From assembly GCA_012520595.1 (NCBI GenBank), contig JAAYNZ010000115.1, positions 1 through 34,991 on the forward strand: a DNA stretch of 34,991 nucleotides, in the 5' to 3' direction. Of the stretch, positions 26,827 to 34,991 are shown piece by piece. Position 1 is the stretch's first letter. The number at the start of each line of letters is the position of its first letter. The position numbers and the translations under genes were made by a program. This DNA comes from Candidatus Epulonipiscium sp. Lineage in GTDB: Bacteria; Bacillota; Clostridia; Lachnospirales; JAAYNZ01. Under the pieces are notes generated by a model that was not told the origin of the DNA, did no database searches, and saw only the letters and a program-made list of their open reading frames with translations.

Positions 26827-28550
26827 GCTAATTCCTCCTCTGACAATTGGGAAGATACAATCTCACGATACACTTTACAGGTATTCAAAAGTTCTTTATG
26901 TTTCCCAATACCAACAATTTCACCTTCATCTAAAACAAGAATTTGATCTGCATCCATAATGGTACTAACTCTTTGAGCTACAATAATAACCGTAGAATCT
27001 TTTATTTCTTTTTTAAGAGCTATACGTAACTTTGCATCTGTTTTAAAATCAAGTGCAGAAAAACTATCATCAAAAAGATAAATTTCTGGTTTTCTCACTA
27101 AGGCTCGTGCAATGGAAAGTCGTTGTTTCTGTCCTCCTGAGATATTGGTACCTCCTTGAGAAATCTGATAATCAAAGCCATCTTTCATATTGATAATAAA
27201 ATCTGTTGCCTGTGCAATATCTACCGCATGTTGAATTTCATCTACTGTAGCATTTTCTTTGCCGTATCGAATATTATCAGCGATCGTTCCTGAAAAAAGA
27301 ACTGCTTTTTGGGGTACAAAACCTATTTTAGATCGTAATTCTTTTTGACTCATTTCTCTAATATCAATTCCATTTATTAAAATACTACCACTATCAATAT
27401 CATAAAAACGTGGGATTAAATTGATGACCGTTGATTTACCTGAACCAGTACCTCCAATAATGGCTGTAACCTTACCTGATTGTGCACAAAAAGAAAGATT
27501 ATTAAGAACAGGCCGCTCTGCTCCAGGATAGCTAAAACTAACATTTTTAAACTCTACCAAACCTTTTTTACCAGTGTTCTTTTTAGGCTGCTTAGGGTCC
27601 TTAATATTTGTTTCCATCTCAAGGACCTGATTAATTCGATTGGTTGAAACTGATGCTCGGGGTATCATGACAAACATCATGGAAAGCATAAATAAAGAAA
27701 ACATGATTTGCATTACATATTGAATAAAAGCCATTAAATCTCCTACTTGCATTCTTCCACTATCAATGCGGAGACCCCCAAACCAAATAATGCTTATCGT
27801 TGTTAAATTTAATAACAACATCATAAGAGGCATTAAACTAACCATAATTTTAAATGCTTTACTGGCTGTTTTCGTAAGATCAAGGTTTGCCTTATTAAAT
27901 CGTTCTTTTTCATGTTCGCTCCGATTAAAAGCTCGAATCACCCGTATACCTGTTAATTCTTCACGTAAAATAAGATTTAACTTATCGATCTTGGTTTGCA
28001 TGACTTTAAAAAGGGGTACTCCCTTTTTTGCAATTAAAAAAATTAAACTGGCAATGATAGGAATTACAATGACAATAACCAGTGATAACTCTGCATCTCT
28101 TGATACTGCCATGATAATACCACCAATGCACATAAGAGGAGCACTAATCATCATTCTTAATATCATAAACACTACTTGCTGAATCTGTGTAATGTCATTG
28201 GTTGTTCTTGTAATCAAAGACGATGTTCCAATTTTCTCAAATTCCTCAATAGAAAAACTCTCTACTTTAGAAAATACTTGATTTCGAAGGTCCCGACCAA
28301 ATCCAGCAGCTACCCGCGAAGATAAAAAACTGGCTAAAATCGTAAAAATAGTACCTCCTGCTGCAACAATCAACATGATTCCACCAATTTTTATAATATA
28401 TTTAATATCTCCGTTTACAATTCCTATATCTACAATATCAGACATTAATGTCGGCAAATATAATTCTGATATAGATTGGGCAAATACAAAAACAATAACT
28501 GCTACTACAGCTACTGTATAGGGTTTCAAAAACTTTATTAATTTCTTCAT
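26823..28550 (-). CDS. ABC exporter subunit (TMD-NBD), degenerate-site partner
   Basis: Walker A GGTGSGKST, signature NISGGQKQRLSIARALV, Walker B IYLFDDSFSALDFKTD, H-loop position Q (VIIVAQRVSTI). 4-nt overlap with the next gene; ATG 28550 behind GGGAGAGG. Confidence 0.93.
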   Translation of the reverse strand: MKKLIKFLKPYTVAVVAVIVFVFAQSISELYLPTLMSDIVDIGIVNGDIKYIIKIGGIMLIVAAGGTIFTILASFLSSRVAAGFGRDLRNQVFSKVESFSIEEFEKIGTSSLITRTTNDITQIQQVVFMILRMMISAPLMCIGGIIMAVSRDAELSLVIVIVIPIIASLIFLIAKKGVPLFKVMQTKIDKLNLILREELTGIRVIRAFNRSEHEKERFNKANLDLTKTASKAFKIMVSLMPLMMLLLNLTTISIIWFGGLRIDSGRMQVGDLMAFIQYVMQIMFSLFMLSMMFVMIPRASVSTNRINQVLEMETNIKDPKQPKKNTGKKGLVEFKNVSFSYPGAERPVLNNLSFCAQSGKVTAIIGGTGSGKSTVINLIPRFYDIDSGSILINGIDIREMSQKELRSKIGFVPQKAVLFSGTIADNIRYGKENATVDEIQHAVDIAQATDFIINMKDGFDYQISQGGTNISGGQKQRLSIARALVRKPEIYLFDDSFSALDFKTDAKLRIALKKEIKDSTVIIVAQRVSTIMDADQILVLDEGEIVGIGKHKELLNTCKVYREIVSSQLSEEELA

Positions 28551-28613
28551 ACAATAATCCTCTCCCATCAACAGTAAAATATATAAATCCTTATAAGATA
28601 TTCTCTTATCATA

Positions 28614-28638
28614 AAAATAACGCTCACTATTGAGCGCT
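28614..28638 (-). terminator. Intrinsic terminator overlapping the stop codon of the CofE-like gene
   Basis: Minus: CGCTCA-atag-TGAGCG then TTATTTTTATG. Confidence 0.55.
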
Positions 28639-29824
28639 ATTCTGTAGCATAATTATCAAAATACCCCTGAACCAAAACTATCGGCGTTCCTTTATCTCCA
28701 CTACCACTAGTTAAGTCACATAGACTACCTAAAAGATCTGTAATCTGTCGTGGGGTTGTTCCTAATGTAGCCGCTTCTCCTAAATCCTCATTATCTTTTT
28801 CTTTAATCTTGTCTCGCATAAGAACTTCCATTTCTTCTTCTTTAAGATCGCTTAACTCATTATCTGCAATGTATTTTAATTTAATCTCATTGGGAGTTCC
28901 ACTTAATCCCTTTGTGTAGCCTGGTGATACAACAGGATCTGCTAATTCCCATATCTTACCCATAGGATCTTTAAAAGCTCCATCACCATATACCATAACT
29001 TCTACATTTTTTCCTGTCTTTTCTTTAAATTCTCGTTGGATCTTATCAACTACTTTTTCACAATCCTTAGGAAATAGCTTTATTTTTGTATCTGTAGCCA
29101 TATTAGAACCTAGTAATCCATACTTAGGATTATATCCACTTCCATTAACAGATTCATTTAAGATTTCATCCAAACCATATATCGTCTTGGCTCCTGCTTT
29201 TTTTAAAATTCGCTTTGTTCTATGTCGCTCATGTACATTGGCTACTAAAACTTCTTTTGTATAGTGCAATGCTTCTCTAGGATCATTAGCAAGATAAATT
29301 TCTATATTATCATTAACAGCCAAATCCTTATACATTTTTACATAATCTACACCTGTAAAAGGATGAACAACATGATCTCCAAATAAACTTCTATATTTTT
29401 CTTCACTCATTACATCCGTATATGGATTAATATCCAACTCATCCATTTTATCAATATCCATCAGATGATTTCCTACTTCATCCGATGGGTATGTTAAGAA
29501 TAAATATATTTTCTTACCACTCATAGCTAATCCTTTAAGAATTAAAGAAAATCGATTCCTGCTTAGAATAGGAAAAACAACAGCAAAATCTCCCTCAAAT
29601 TTTCTATTTACGTCAAATGCAATATCGGATATAGTAGCATAATTCCCCTGAGCACGTGCAACTAAAGATTCTGTAATCCCGATCACATCTCGATCATTCA
29701 GATGATAGTTCTCTGCCTCCATGGACTTTAAAACCGATTGAACTACAATACTTACTAAATCGTCTCCTTGTTTAACAATAGGAGCACGAATACCTCTAAC
29801 TGTTGTACCTACTGTTCTTTTCAA
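28637..29824 (-). CDS. Coenzyme F420-0:L-glutamate ligase-like (CofE/COG1478) protein
   Basis: TVRGIRAPIVKQGDDLVSIVVQSVL, LNDRDVIGITESLVARAQGNYATI, KNVEVMVYGDGAFKDPMGKIWELADPVVSPGY. TTG 29824 behind GAGGAGG. Confidence 0.72.
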   Translation of the reverse strand: MKRTVGTTVRGIRAPIVKQGDDLVSIVVQSVLKSMEAENYHLNDRDVIGITESLVARAQGNYATISDIAFDVNRKFEGDFAVVFPILSRNRFSLILKGLAMSGKKIYLFLTYPSDEVGNHLMDIDKMDELDINPYTDVMSEEKYRSLFGDHVVHPFTGVDYVKMYKDLAVNDNIEIYLANDPREALHYTKEVLVANVHERHRTKRILKKAGAKTIYGLDEILNESVNGSGYNPKYGLLGSNMATDTKIKLFPKDCEKVVDKIQREFKEKTGKNVEVMVYGDGAFKDPMGKIWELADPVVSPGYTKGLSGTPNEIKLKYIADNELSDLKEEEMEVLMRDKIKEKDNEDLGEAATLGTTPRQITDLLGSLCDLTSGSGDKGTPIVLVQGYFDNYATE

Positions 29825-30106
29825 GTTAATCCTCCTCATGAATATTTTTATCATATTCATATTTATTGTAACACATATTAAGGCAAGCATCTAGATCCTA
29901 ATCGTATTTCAAAAACTTCTACATGTTATTTACAATAATATCTATTATAAGATAAAAATATCAACGTAATTATATTACACTTTTATATTATAAATAATAT
30001 TGGTTTTTTATACAAGAATTTTTGATGACTTTTTATTTGTGTTAAAGCAACTAATAAAATTAAACATATAGCAAATTGTAAATGAACAAAAAATCACAAG
30101 ATTTGC

Positions 30107-30145
30107 CAACAGTGTCATATTGTTGATCGATATCATCTATGATAA
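30107..30145 (+). promoter_or_regulatory. Inverted repeats upstream of the GH94 gene (possible operators)
   Basis: CAACA-gtgtcatatt-TGTTG (30107-30126) and TATCAT-CT-ATGATA (30132-30145). Confidence 0.3.
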
Positions 30146-30226
30146 CCTTAAAAAGTATAGAACATACAATATATTCTTACTTTTTATAAGATCCTAATAA
30201 AAATTACTTAAGAAAGGAGTTTTTTT

Positions 30227-32617
30227 ATGAAATACGGGTATTTTGATAACGCTGCAAGAGAATATATCATTGAAAGACTTGATGTTCCCACATCATGGAC
30301 TAATTATCTTGGTGTTAAGGATTTATGTACAGTTATTTCCCATCATGGAGGTGGATATTCTTTTTATAAAAACCCACAACATCATAGAATAACCCGTTTT
30401 CGTCCAAATGGCGTTCCACTGGATAGACCAGGACACTATGTTTATCTAAGGGATGATGAAACAGCTGACTATTGGAGTATCTCTTGGCAACCTGTTGGTA
30501 AAGACCTTGAAAATTCTAAATACATATGTAGGCATGGTCTTTCCTACTCTATTTTCGAATCTGAATATAACCATATTAAAGCCAAGCAGCTTGTCTTTAT
30601 TCCTGTTGATGATAATGTTGAAATATGGGATGTAACCATAAAAAATCTTGATCATAAACAGCGAAAGATTAGCCTTTTCTCTTATGTTGAATTCTCCTTT
30701 CATAATGTAGAAATTGACAATCAAAACTTTCAAATGAGTCTATATGCTTCGGGATCTAGTTATGACGAAGGTATTATTGAATATGACTTATATTATGATC
30801 CTAATAAATATCATTTTTTTACATCCAATTTTGAACCTGATAGTTTTGATTGTGTTCGCGATCAGTTTATAGGTCCTTATCGAAGTGAATCCAATCCCTT
30901 GGCTGTAGAAAAAGGAAGTTGTAACAACAGTTCAGAACTTGGGGGAAATCATTGCGCTTCTCTTCATAAGCACATGATCATAGAACCTGGACAAGAAATA
31001 AGAGTCATTTTTATTATGGGTATTGGAGATAGGAACATAGGAAAACAAAAACAAAAATATTATTCCAATTTTCATAATGTAGATGAAAAATTTACTGACC
31101 TTAAAATTTATTGGGAGAAAAAATTATCCATGTTTCAATGCTCTACTCCTCATGATGGCTTAAATACTATGGCTAATATATGGACATTATACCAAGCAGA
31201 AACATGTATTGTTTGGTCTAGGTTTGCTTCTTTTATTGAGGTTGGGGGAAGAACAGGATTAGGCTATCGAGATACAGCACAAGATGCAATGAGTGTTCCA
31301 CATACAAATCCAGAAAAAGTACGTCAACGGCTTATTGAGCTTTTAACAGCGTTGACTCAAGAAGGATATGGATTACATCTATTTGATCCTGCTTGGTGGA
31401 AAGAAGATGAAAAACCATCCTTTAAATCTCCAACTGTTGTCCCTACTCCCCGTATGGATGATGTCGTACATGGCATTGAAGATGTCTGTTCTGATGATGC
31501 TTTATGGTTAGTAGCTTCTATCTGTGAATATGTAAAAGAAACGGGAGACATGGATTTTTTTGAAACAGTTGTTCCATATGCAGATAAAGGTAAAGGAACC
31601 GTATATGAGCATATTAAAAAAATACTTGACTTTTCTGCAAAACATGTAGGCCCCAACGGGATTTGTAAAGGACTAAGAGCTGATTGGAATGATTGTTTAA
31701 ACCTTGGGGATGGTGAAAGTGCACTGGTTTCTTTATTGCACTATTGGGCGCTTGAAAATTTTATTGAACTAGCAAAATATCTAGAAAGAGAAGAAGATGT
31801 CATAGTTTACTCGAATATGGCAAAAAAAGTTAAATCATCTTGTGAAAAAGTTCTTTGGGATGGAGAATGGTTCCTTCGTGGTATCACAGCAAAAGGTACT
31901 AAAATTGGTAGTAACGATTCAGAAGAAGGTAAAATCTACCTTGAATCTAATTCTTGGGCTGTTGTATCTGGCCTTGCATCCAAAGAACAGGGGCAAAAAT
32001 GCATGGATTCAGTGGATAAATATTTATATTCAGAATATGGTCTCCATCTTGTATCTCCAGCTTATTCAATTCCAGATGATGATATAGGTTTTGTTACAAG
32101 AGTATATCAAGGAATTAAAGAAAATGGTTCAATTTTTAGCCATCCAAATCCATGGGCTTGGATCGCAGAGTGTAAATTAGGAAATGGAAATCGTGCAATA
32201 AAATTTTATGATGCCCTACTTCCCTATAACCAAAATAATAAAATTGAAACACGTAAAGCAGAACCTTATTCTTATTGTCAATTTATCATGGGAAAAGATC
32301 ATTCTGCGTTTGGTAGAGCAAGGCATCCTTGGCTTACAGGTACATCTGGTTGGGCTTATACAGCTATGACAAAATGGATCTTAGGAATACGTCCTCAATA
32401 TGATCATTTAGTTATTGATCCATGCATCCCAAGTGATTGGAATGAGTTTACAGTAACACGAAAATGGCGAGGAGCTATCTACCACATTGTAGTGAAGAAT
32501 CCTTATCATGTTGAAAAAGGAATTCAATCGATTCAATTAAATGATCAACAGTTAAAAGCAAATGTACCTTGCCAACCTGCTGGTACAGTCAATCATATCG
32601 AAGTCGTTATGGGTTAA
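30227..32617 (+). CDS. chbP: GH94 family glycoside phosphorylase, N,N'-diacetylchitobiose phosphorylase-like
   Basis: MKYGYFDNAAREYIIERLDVPTSWTNYLG, RPGHYVYLRDDETADYWSISWQPV, RFASFIEVGGRTGLGYRDTAQDAMSVPH, GLRADWNDCLNLGDGESALVS (catalytic Asp), HPWLTGTSGWAY. Confidence 0.85.
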   Translation: MKYGYFDNAAREYIIERLDVPTSWTNYLGVKDLCTVISHHGGGYSFYKNPQHHRITRFRPNGVPLDRPGHYVYLRDDETADYWSISWQPVGKDLENSKYICRHGLSYSIFESEYNHIKAKQLVFIPVDDNVEIWDVTIKNLDHKQRKISLFSYVEFSFHNVEIDNQNFQMSLYASGSSYDEGIIEYDLYYDPNKYHFFTSNFEPDSFDCVRDQFIGPYRSESNPLAVEKGSCNNSSELGGNHCASLHKHMIIEPGQEIRVIFIMGIGDRNIGKQKQKYYSNFHNVDEKFTDLKIYWEKKLSMFQCSTPHDGLNTMANIWTLYQAETCIVWSRFASFIEVGGRTGLGYRDTAQDAMSVPHTNPEKVRQRLIELLTALTQEGYGLHLFDPAWWKEDEKPSFKSPTVVPTPRMDDVVHGIEDVCSDDALWLVASICEYVKETGDMDFFETVVPYADKGKGTVYEHIKKILDFSAKHVGPNGICKGLRADWNDCLNLGDGESALVSLLHYWALENFIELAKYLEREEDVIVYSNMAKKVKSSCEKVLWDGEWFLRGITAKGTKIGSNDSEEGKIYLESNSWAVVSGLASKEQGQKCMDSVDKYLYSEYGLHLVSPAYSIPDDDIGFVTRVYQGIKENGSIFSHPNPWAWIAECKLGNGNRAIKFYDALLPYNQNNKIETRKAEPYSYCQFIMGKDHSAFGRARHPWLTGTSGWAYTAMTKWILGIRPQYDHLVIDPCIPSDWNEFTVTRKWRGAIYHIVVKNPYHVEKGIQSIQLNDQQLKANVPCQPAGTVNHIEVVMG

Positions 32618-32644
32618 AAATCTATCTATATTTTATGATATAAC

Positions 32645-32738
32645 AAGTCCCTATATTCCTCCTTCTACCTAAGTTGCCTTTTATCACAATTTCTTAAACA
32701 CTAGGCAAAAAAGATCGTTGAAGTGAATATAGGGGCTT
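32645..32738. repeat. 94-bp imperfect inverted-repeat element (MITE-like or structured RNA)
   Basis: AAGTCCCTATATT (32645-32657) / AATATAGGGGCTT (32726-32738), 13 bp with one G-U; nested CTTCTAC/GTTGAAG and TTGCCT/AGGCAA. Confidence 0.55.
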
Positions 32739-32748
32739 ATAAAAATTG

Positions 32749-32790
32749 AAGCTTATGGAGTTACTTATTATTCTCTAATAAGCTTTTTTT
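32749..32790 (+). terminator. Intrinsic terminator-like hairpin for the GH94 transcript, overlapping the VOC gene 3' end
   Basis: AAGCTTAT (32749-32756) / ATAAGCTT (32778-32785) followed by TTTTT. Confidence 0.5.
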
Positions 32791-33153
32791 CCTTTGAATA
32801 AAATGAATAATATTACCTTCCAAGTCCTTGAAAAAAGCTGTTTTAACACCTGAAGCTGATTCTGTTAAAGGAGTAATAATTTCGACTCCTTGCTCTAATA
32901 ACTTTTGATAATCCTCTTCTATTGTATCGGTTCCAAAAGCTAAATGACGAATGCCTTGATGTTTATTTGTTTTTGATGGATCTTCTTGTTCCATAGGATA
33001 AATTTCAATCATACTTTCATCTTCCATCAAAAGAAAGTATGTAGGTTCTGTTTTTTTGTTATTATACACAACTTTAAAATCAAATAACTTAACATACCAA
33101 TCTTTTAAAGTGGTTGTATCTTTTGCACAAATTCCTACATGTTCTAATTTCAT
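32761..33153 (-). CDS. VOC (glyoxalase/bleomycin resistance) superfamily protein
   Basis: LEHVGICAKDTTTLKDWYVKLFDFKVVY, SMIEIYPME, HQGIRHLAFGTDTIEEDYQKLLEQGVEI, KTAFFKDLEGNIIHFIQ. Confidence 0.88.
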   Translation of the reverse strand: MKLEHVGICAKDTTTLKDWYVKLFDFKVVYNNKKTEPTYFLLMEDESMIEIYPMEQEDPSKTNKHQGIRHLAFGTDTIEEDYQKLLEQGVEIITPLTESASGVKTAFFKDLEGNIIHFIQRKKSLLENNK

Positions 33154-33275
33154 AAAAATGCCTCCTCATTTCTTGGGTCAAAATCTATTATCCTCTTAAG
33201 ATAAGTAGTGCTAAAACCAAAAGAACTTATCCACATCTATTATATACCATTTTAAAAAGGACGTCATCCTCTCTT

Positions 33276-34991
33276 TTACTTTATCTTTAAAGAAGAATCT
33301 AATATTTCTTTTAGTTCATTAAGATCTGTGATAGGCTCATGACAAGTATAGTTTTGACACAGATAAGCTGTTGGCTTTCCTTCTATCATCTTATAATTCT
33401 CTATATTTGGTATTACACTTTTTAATTCTTCCTGATCTTTACTATAAAAAATAATAAGAGTAAAGGGCATAAATTGTTCATGAATCATTTCCATCATTTT
33501 TTTAACTTGAAGATCTTTATCCTGTGCAACAATAACAATGGTTCTTATAGGAACTTGGGAAAATAATTGAGCCATTAAAGCAAATGAATATCCTTTCGGA
33601 TAGTCATTAATTTGGCTTCCAAAAGTTCTTATTATTTGTTGACCCTTTTGTTCTAGTTCAGGATCATGAACTAACTTTGCCAACCTTAAAAAATTAAATG
33701 CGGCTACAGAATTTCCTGACGGAATAGCCCCATCATAAAGTTCTTTCGGCCTTGCAATGAGTTGTTCACTATCTTTACCATAAACAAATAATCCACCTTG
33801 CTCTTCGTCCCAAAAATACTTGATTAAGTCATAACTTAATTGTATCGCTTTTTCTAAATAATTGGGATTAAAGGTTGTTTGGTATAACTCAAACAAACCC
33901 CAAATTAAAAATGCATAGTCTTCTGCATAAGCAGGGAAATCAGCATCTCCCTCTCGATACCTAGCAAGCAATCGGCCATCAAATCGAGTCAAATATTCCT
34001 CAATAAATTGTACTGCCTTTTCAGCTGCTATTTGATACTGTTCTTTTTTTAAAACTCTTGCACCAATGGCTAAAGCCGCAATCATTAAACCATTCCATGA
34101 AGTTAAAATTTTATCATCTTTATGGGGATGAACTCTCTTTTCTCGTGCATGAAACAATTTTTCCTTACATTCCTTAATAAAACAAGATTCTTCCTCTACC
34201 AAGGGCCTATGGATTATATTAAGAATATTACTTCCTTCGAAATTCCCTTTCTCTGTAACATTAAAATAACTAGCAAGTTTTTCTCCATCTTCATCTCCCA
34301 ATATCTCCTTGATCTCCTTTTTTGTCCACACATAAAATTTTCCTTCTTTTCCTTCTGAATCGGCATCTTCTGCACAATAAAATCCACCTTTTAAAGATGC
34401 CATATCTCTTAAAATATAAGTGAAAATTTCTTCAGCAATCTGAGCATATGGTTTTTTCTTTGTTACTTGATACGCTTCTAAATAAGCAATGGGTAACAAA
34501 GCATTATCATAAAGCATTTTTTCAAAGTGAGGAACCAACCATTTTTGATCCGTAGAATAACGACAAAATCCATATCCAACATGATCATATATACCTCCAC
34601 AGTACATCCCTTCTAACGTTTTTTCTACCATAGCAAGTGCCATATCTTCTTGGGTCTGCTGCCAATACCGAAGAAGAAAAAACAACTGATGAGGTGTTGG
34701 AAACTTGGGTGCTACACCAAAGCCACCATAAGTCCTATCAAAGTCCGATTGAAACAGTAAAAATGCTTTCTCCATAATAGTATTATCTACATCCTCTTCT
34801 GTAGATACTGGCTGATTTAATATCTCAAAAAGTTTTTCGCTCGATGATAAAAGCTTTTCAGGATTGTTTTTCCAAGCAATGTGAATGGCTTTAAGAAGAG
34901 TTTCCAATCCTTGCATTCCCCAGCGATCTTGTTTAGGAAAATAAGTTCCTGCAAAAAAAGGCTTTTTATCTGGAGTCATAAATATAGTAAG
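33276..34991 (-). CDS. Thioredoxin domain-containing DUF255 (YyaL/SPATA20-like) protein, N-terminus beyond the window
   Basis: TPDKKPFFAGTYFPKQDRWGMQGLETLL, FDRTYGGFGVAPKFPTPHQLFFLLRYW, GIYDHVGYGFCRYSTDQKWLVPHFEKMLYDNALL, CAEDADSEGKEGKFYVWTKKEI, LTSWNGLMIAALA. The frame-initial Met is internal to the family. Confidence 0.9.
   Translation of the reverse strand, partial: LTIFMTPDKKPFFAGTYFPKQDRWGMQGLETLLKAIHIAWKNNPEKLLSSSEKLFEILNQPVSTEEDVDNTIMEKAFLLFQSDFDRTYGGFGVAPKFPTPHQLFFLLRYWQQTQEDMALAMVEKTLEGMYCGGIYDHVGYGFCRYSTDQKWLVPHFEKMLYDNALLPIAYLEAYQVTKKKPYAQIAEEIFTYILRDMASLKGGFYCAEDADSEGKEGKFYVWTKKEIKEILGDEDGEKLASYFNVTEKGNFEGSNILNIIHRPLVEEESCFIKECKEKLFHAREKRVHPHKDDKILTSWNGLMIAALAIGARVLKKEQYQIAAEKAVQFIEEYLTRFDGRLLARYREGDADFPAYAEDYAFLIWGLFELYQTTFNPNYLEKAIQLSYDLIKYFWDEEQGGLFVYGKDSEQLIARPKELYDGAIPSGNSVAAFNFLRLAKLVHDPELEQKGQQIIRTFGSQINDYPKGYSFALMAQLFSQVPIRTIVIVAQDKDLQVKKMMEMIHEQFMPFTLIIFYSKDQEELKSVIPNIENYKMIEGKPTAYLCQNYTCHEPITDLNELKEILDSSLKIK

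Noticed and set aside
27766-28182. 138-aa plus-strand ORF
   Set aside because: Antisense to the first ABC exporter subunit, no RBS or recognizable family.
28637-29824. Evidence for F420 biosynthesis
   Set aside because: Only a CofE-like homolog is present; no other F420 gene in the window, so no pathway claim is made.
1-34991. tRNA, rRNA, T-box leader, prophage or complete transposon
   Set aside because: No tRNA T-loop/cloverleaf, rRNA or T-box core, integrase, transposase or phage structural gene was recognized on either strand.

Overview
AT-rich ~35 kb chromosomal window, most likely from a low-GC clostridial Firmicute (inferred from codon usage, strong AGGAGG ribosome-binding sites and gene families). 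It reads mainly as a housekeeping/transport region. I see no phage, plasmid, CRISPR, rRNA, tRNA or intact transposase. There are about 34 credible CDSs, including ZIP transporter, MATE, pyrimidine-nucleoside phosphorylase, LapA, a thioredoxin-like/AI-2E/LemA/TPM cluster, RNase HI, YfcE-type phosphodiesterase, NhaC, USP, LUD, PurC, DUF523, ExoIII, AAC(3)-like, CarD-like, a TetM-like translation GTPase with an RluF-like pseudouridine synthase, GIY-YIG, RidA, metallophosphoesterase, an NCS2-like permease with a PRTase, UPF0178, NSS transporter, a heterodimeric ABC exporter, a CofE-like protein, a GH94 chitobiose phosphorylase-like enzyme, a VOC protein and a DUF255 protein cut by the right edge. 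The best sequence-level discovery is a purine riboswitch (guanine/hypoxanthine-type C at the specificity position) at ~20938-21011. It has a readable promoter, an antiterminator/terminator switch and an unusual 16-bp spacer hairpin, and it precedes the short NCS2-like permease/PRTase operon. Other items worth a look: a CofE (COG1478) homolog with no visible F420 context, a divergent TetM/EF-G paralog next to rluF, tandem near-consensus promoters at a carD-like gene, a 94-bp MITE-like/structured inverted-repeat element at 32645-32738, and a GH94 gene without a visible sugar transporter. All calls come from reading sequence and ORF translations; no database search was run.
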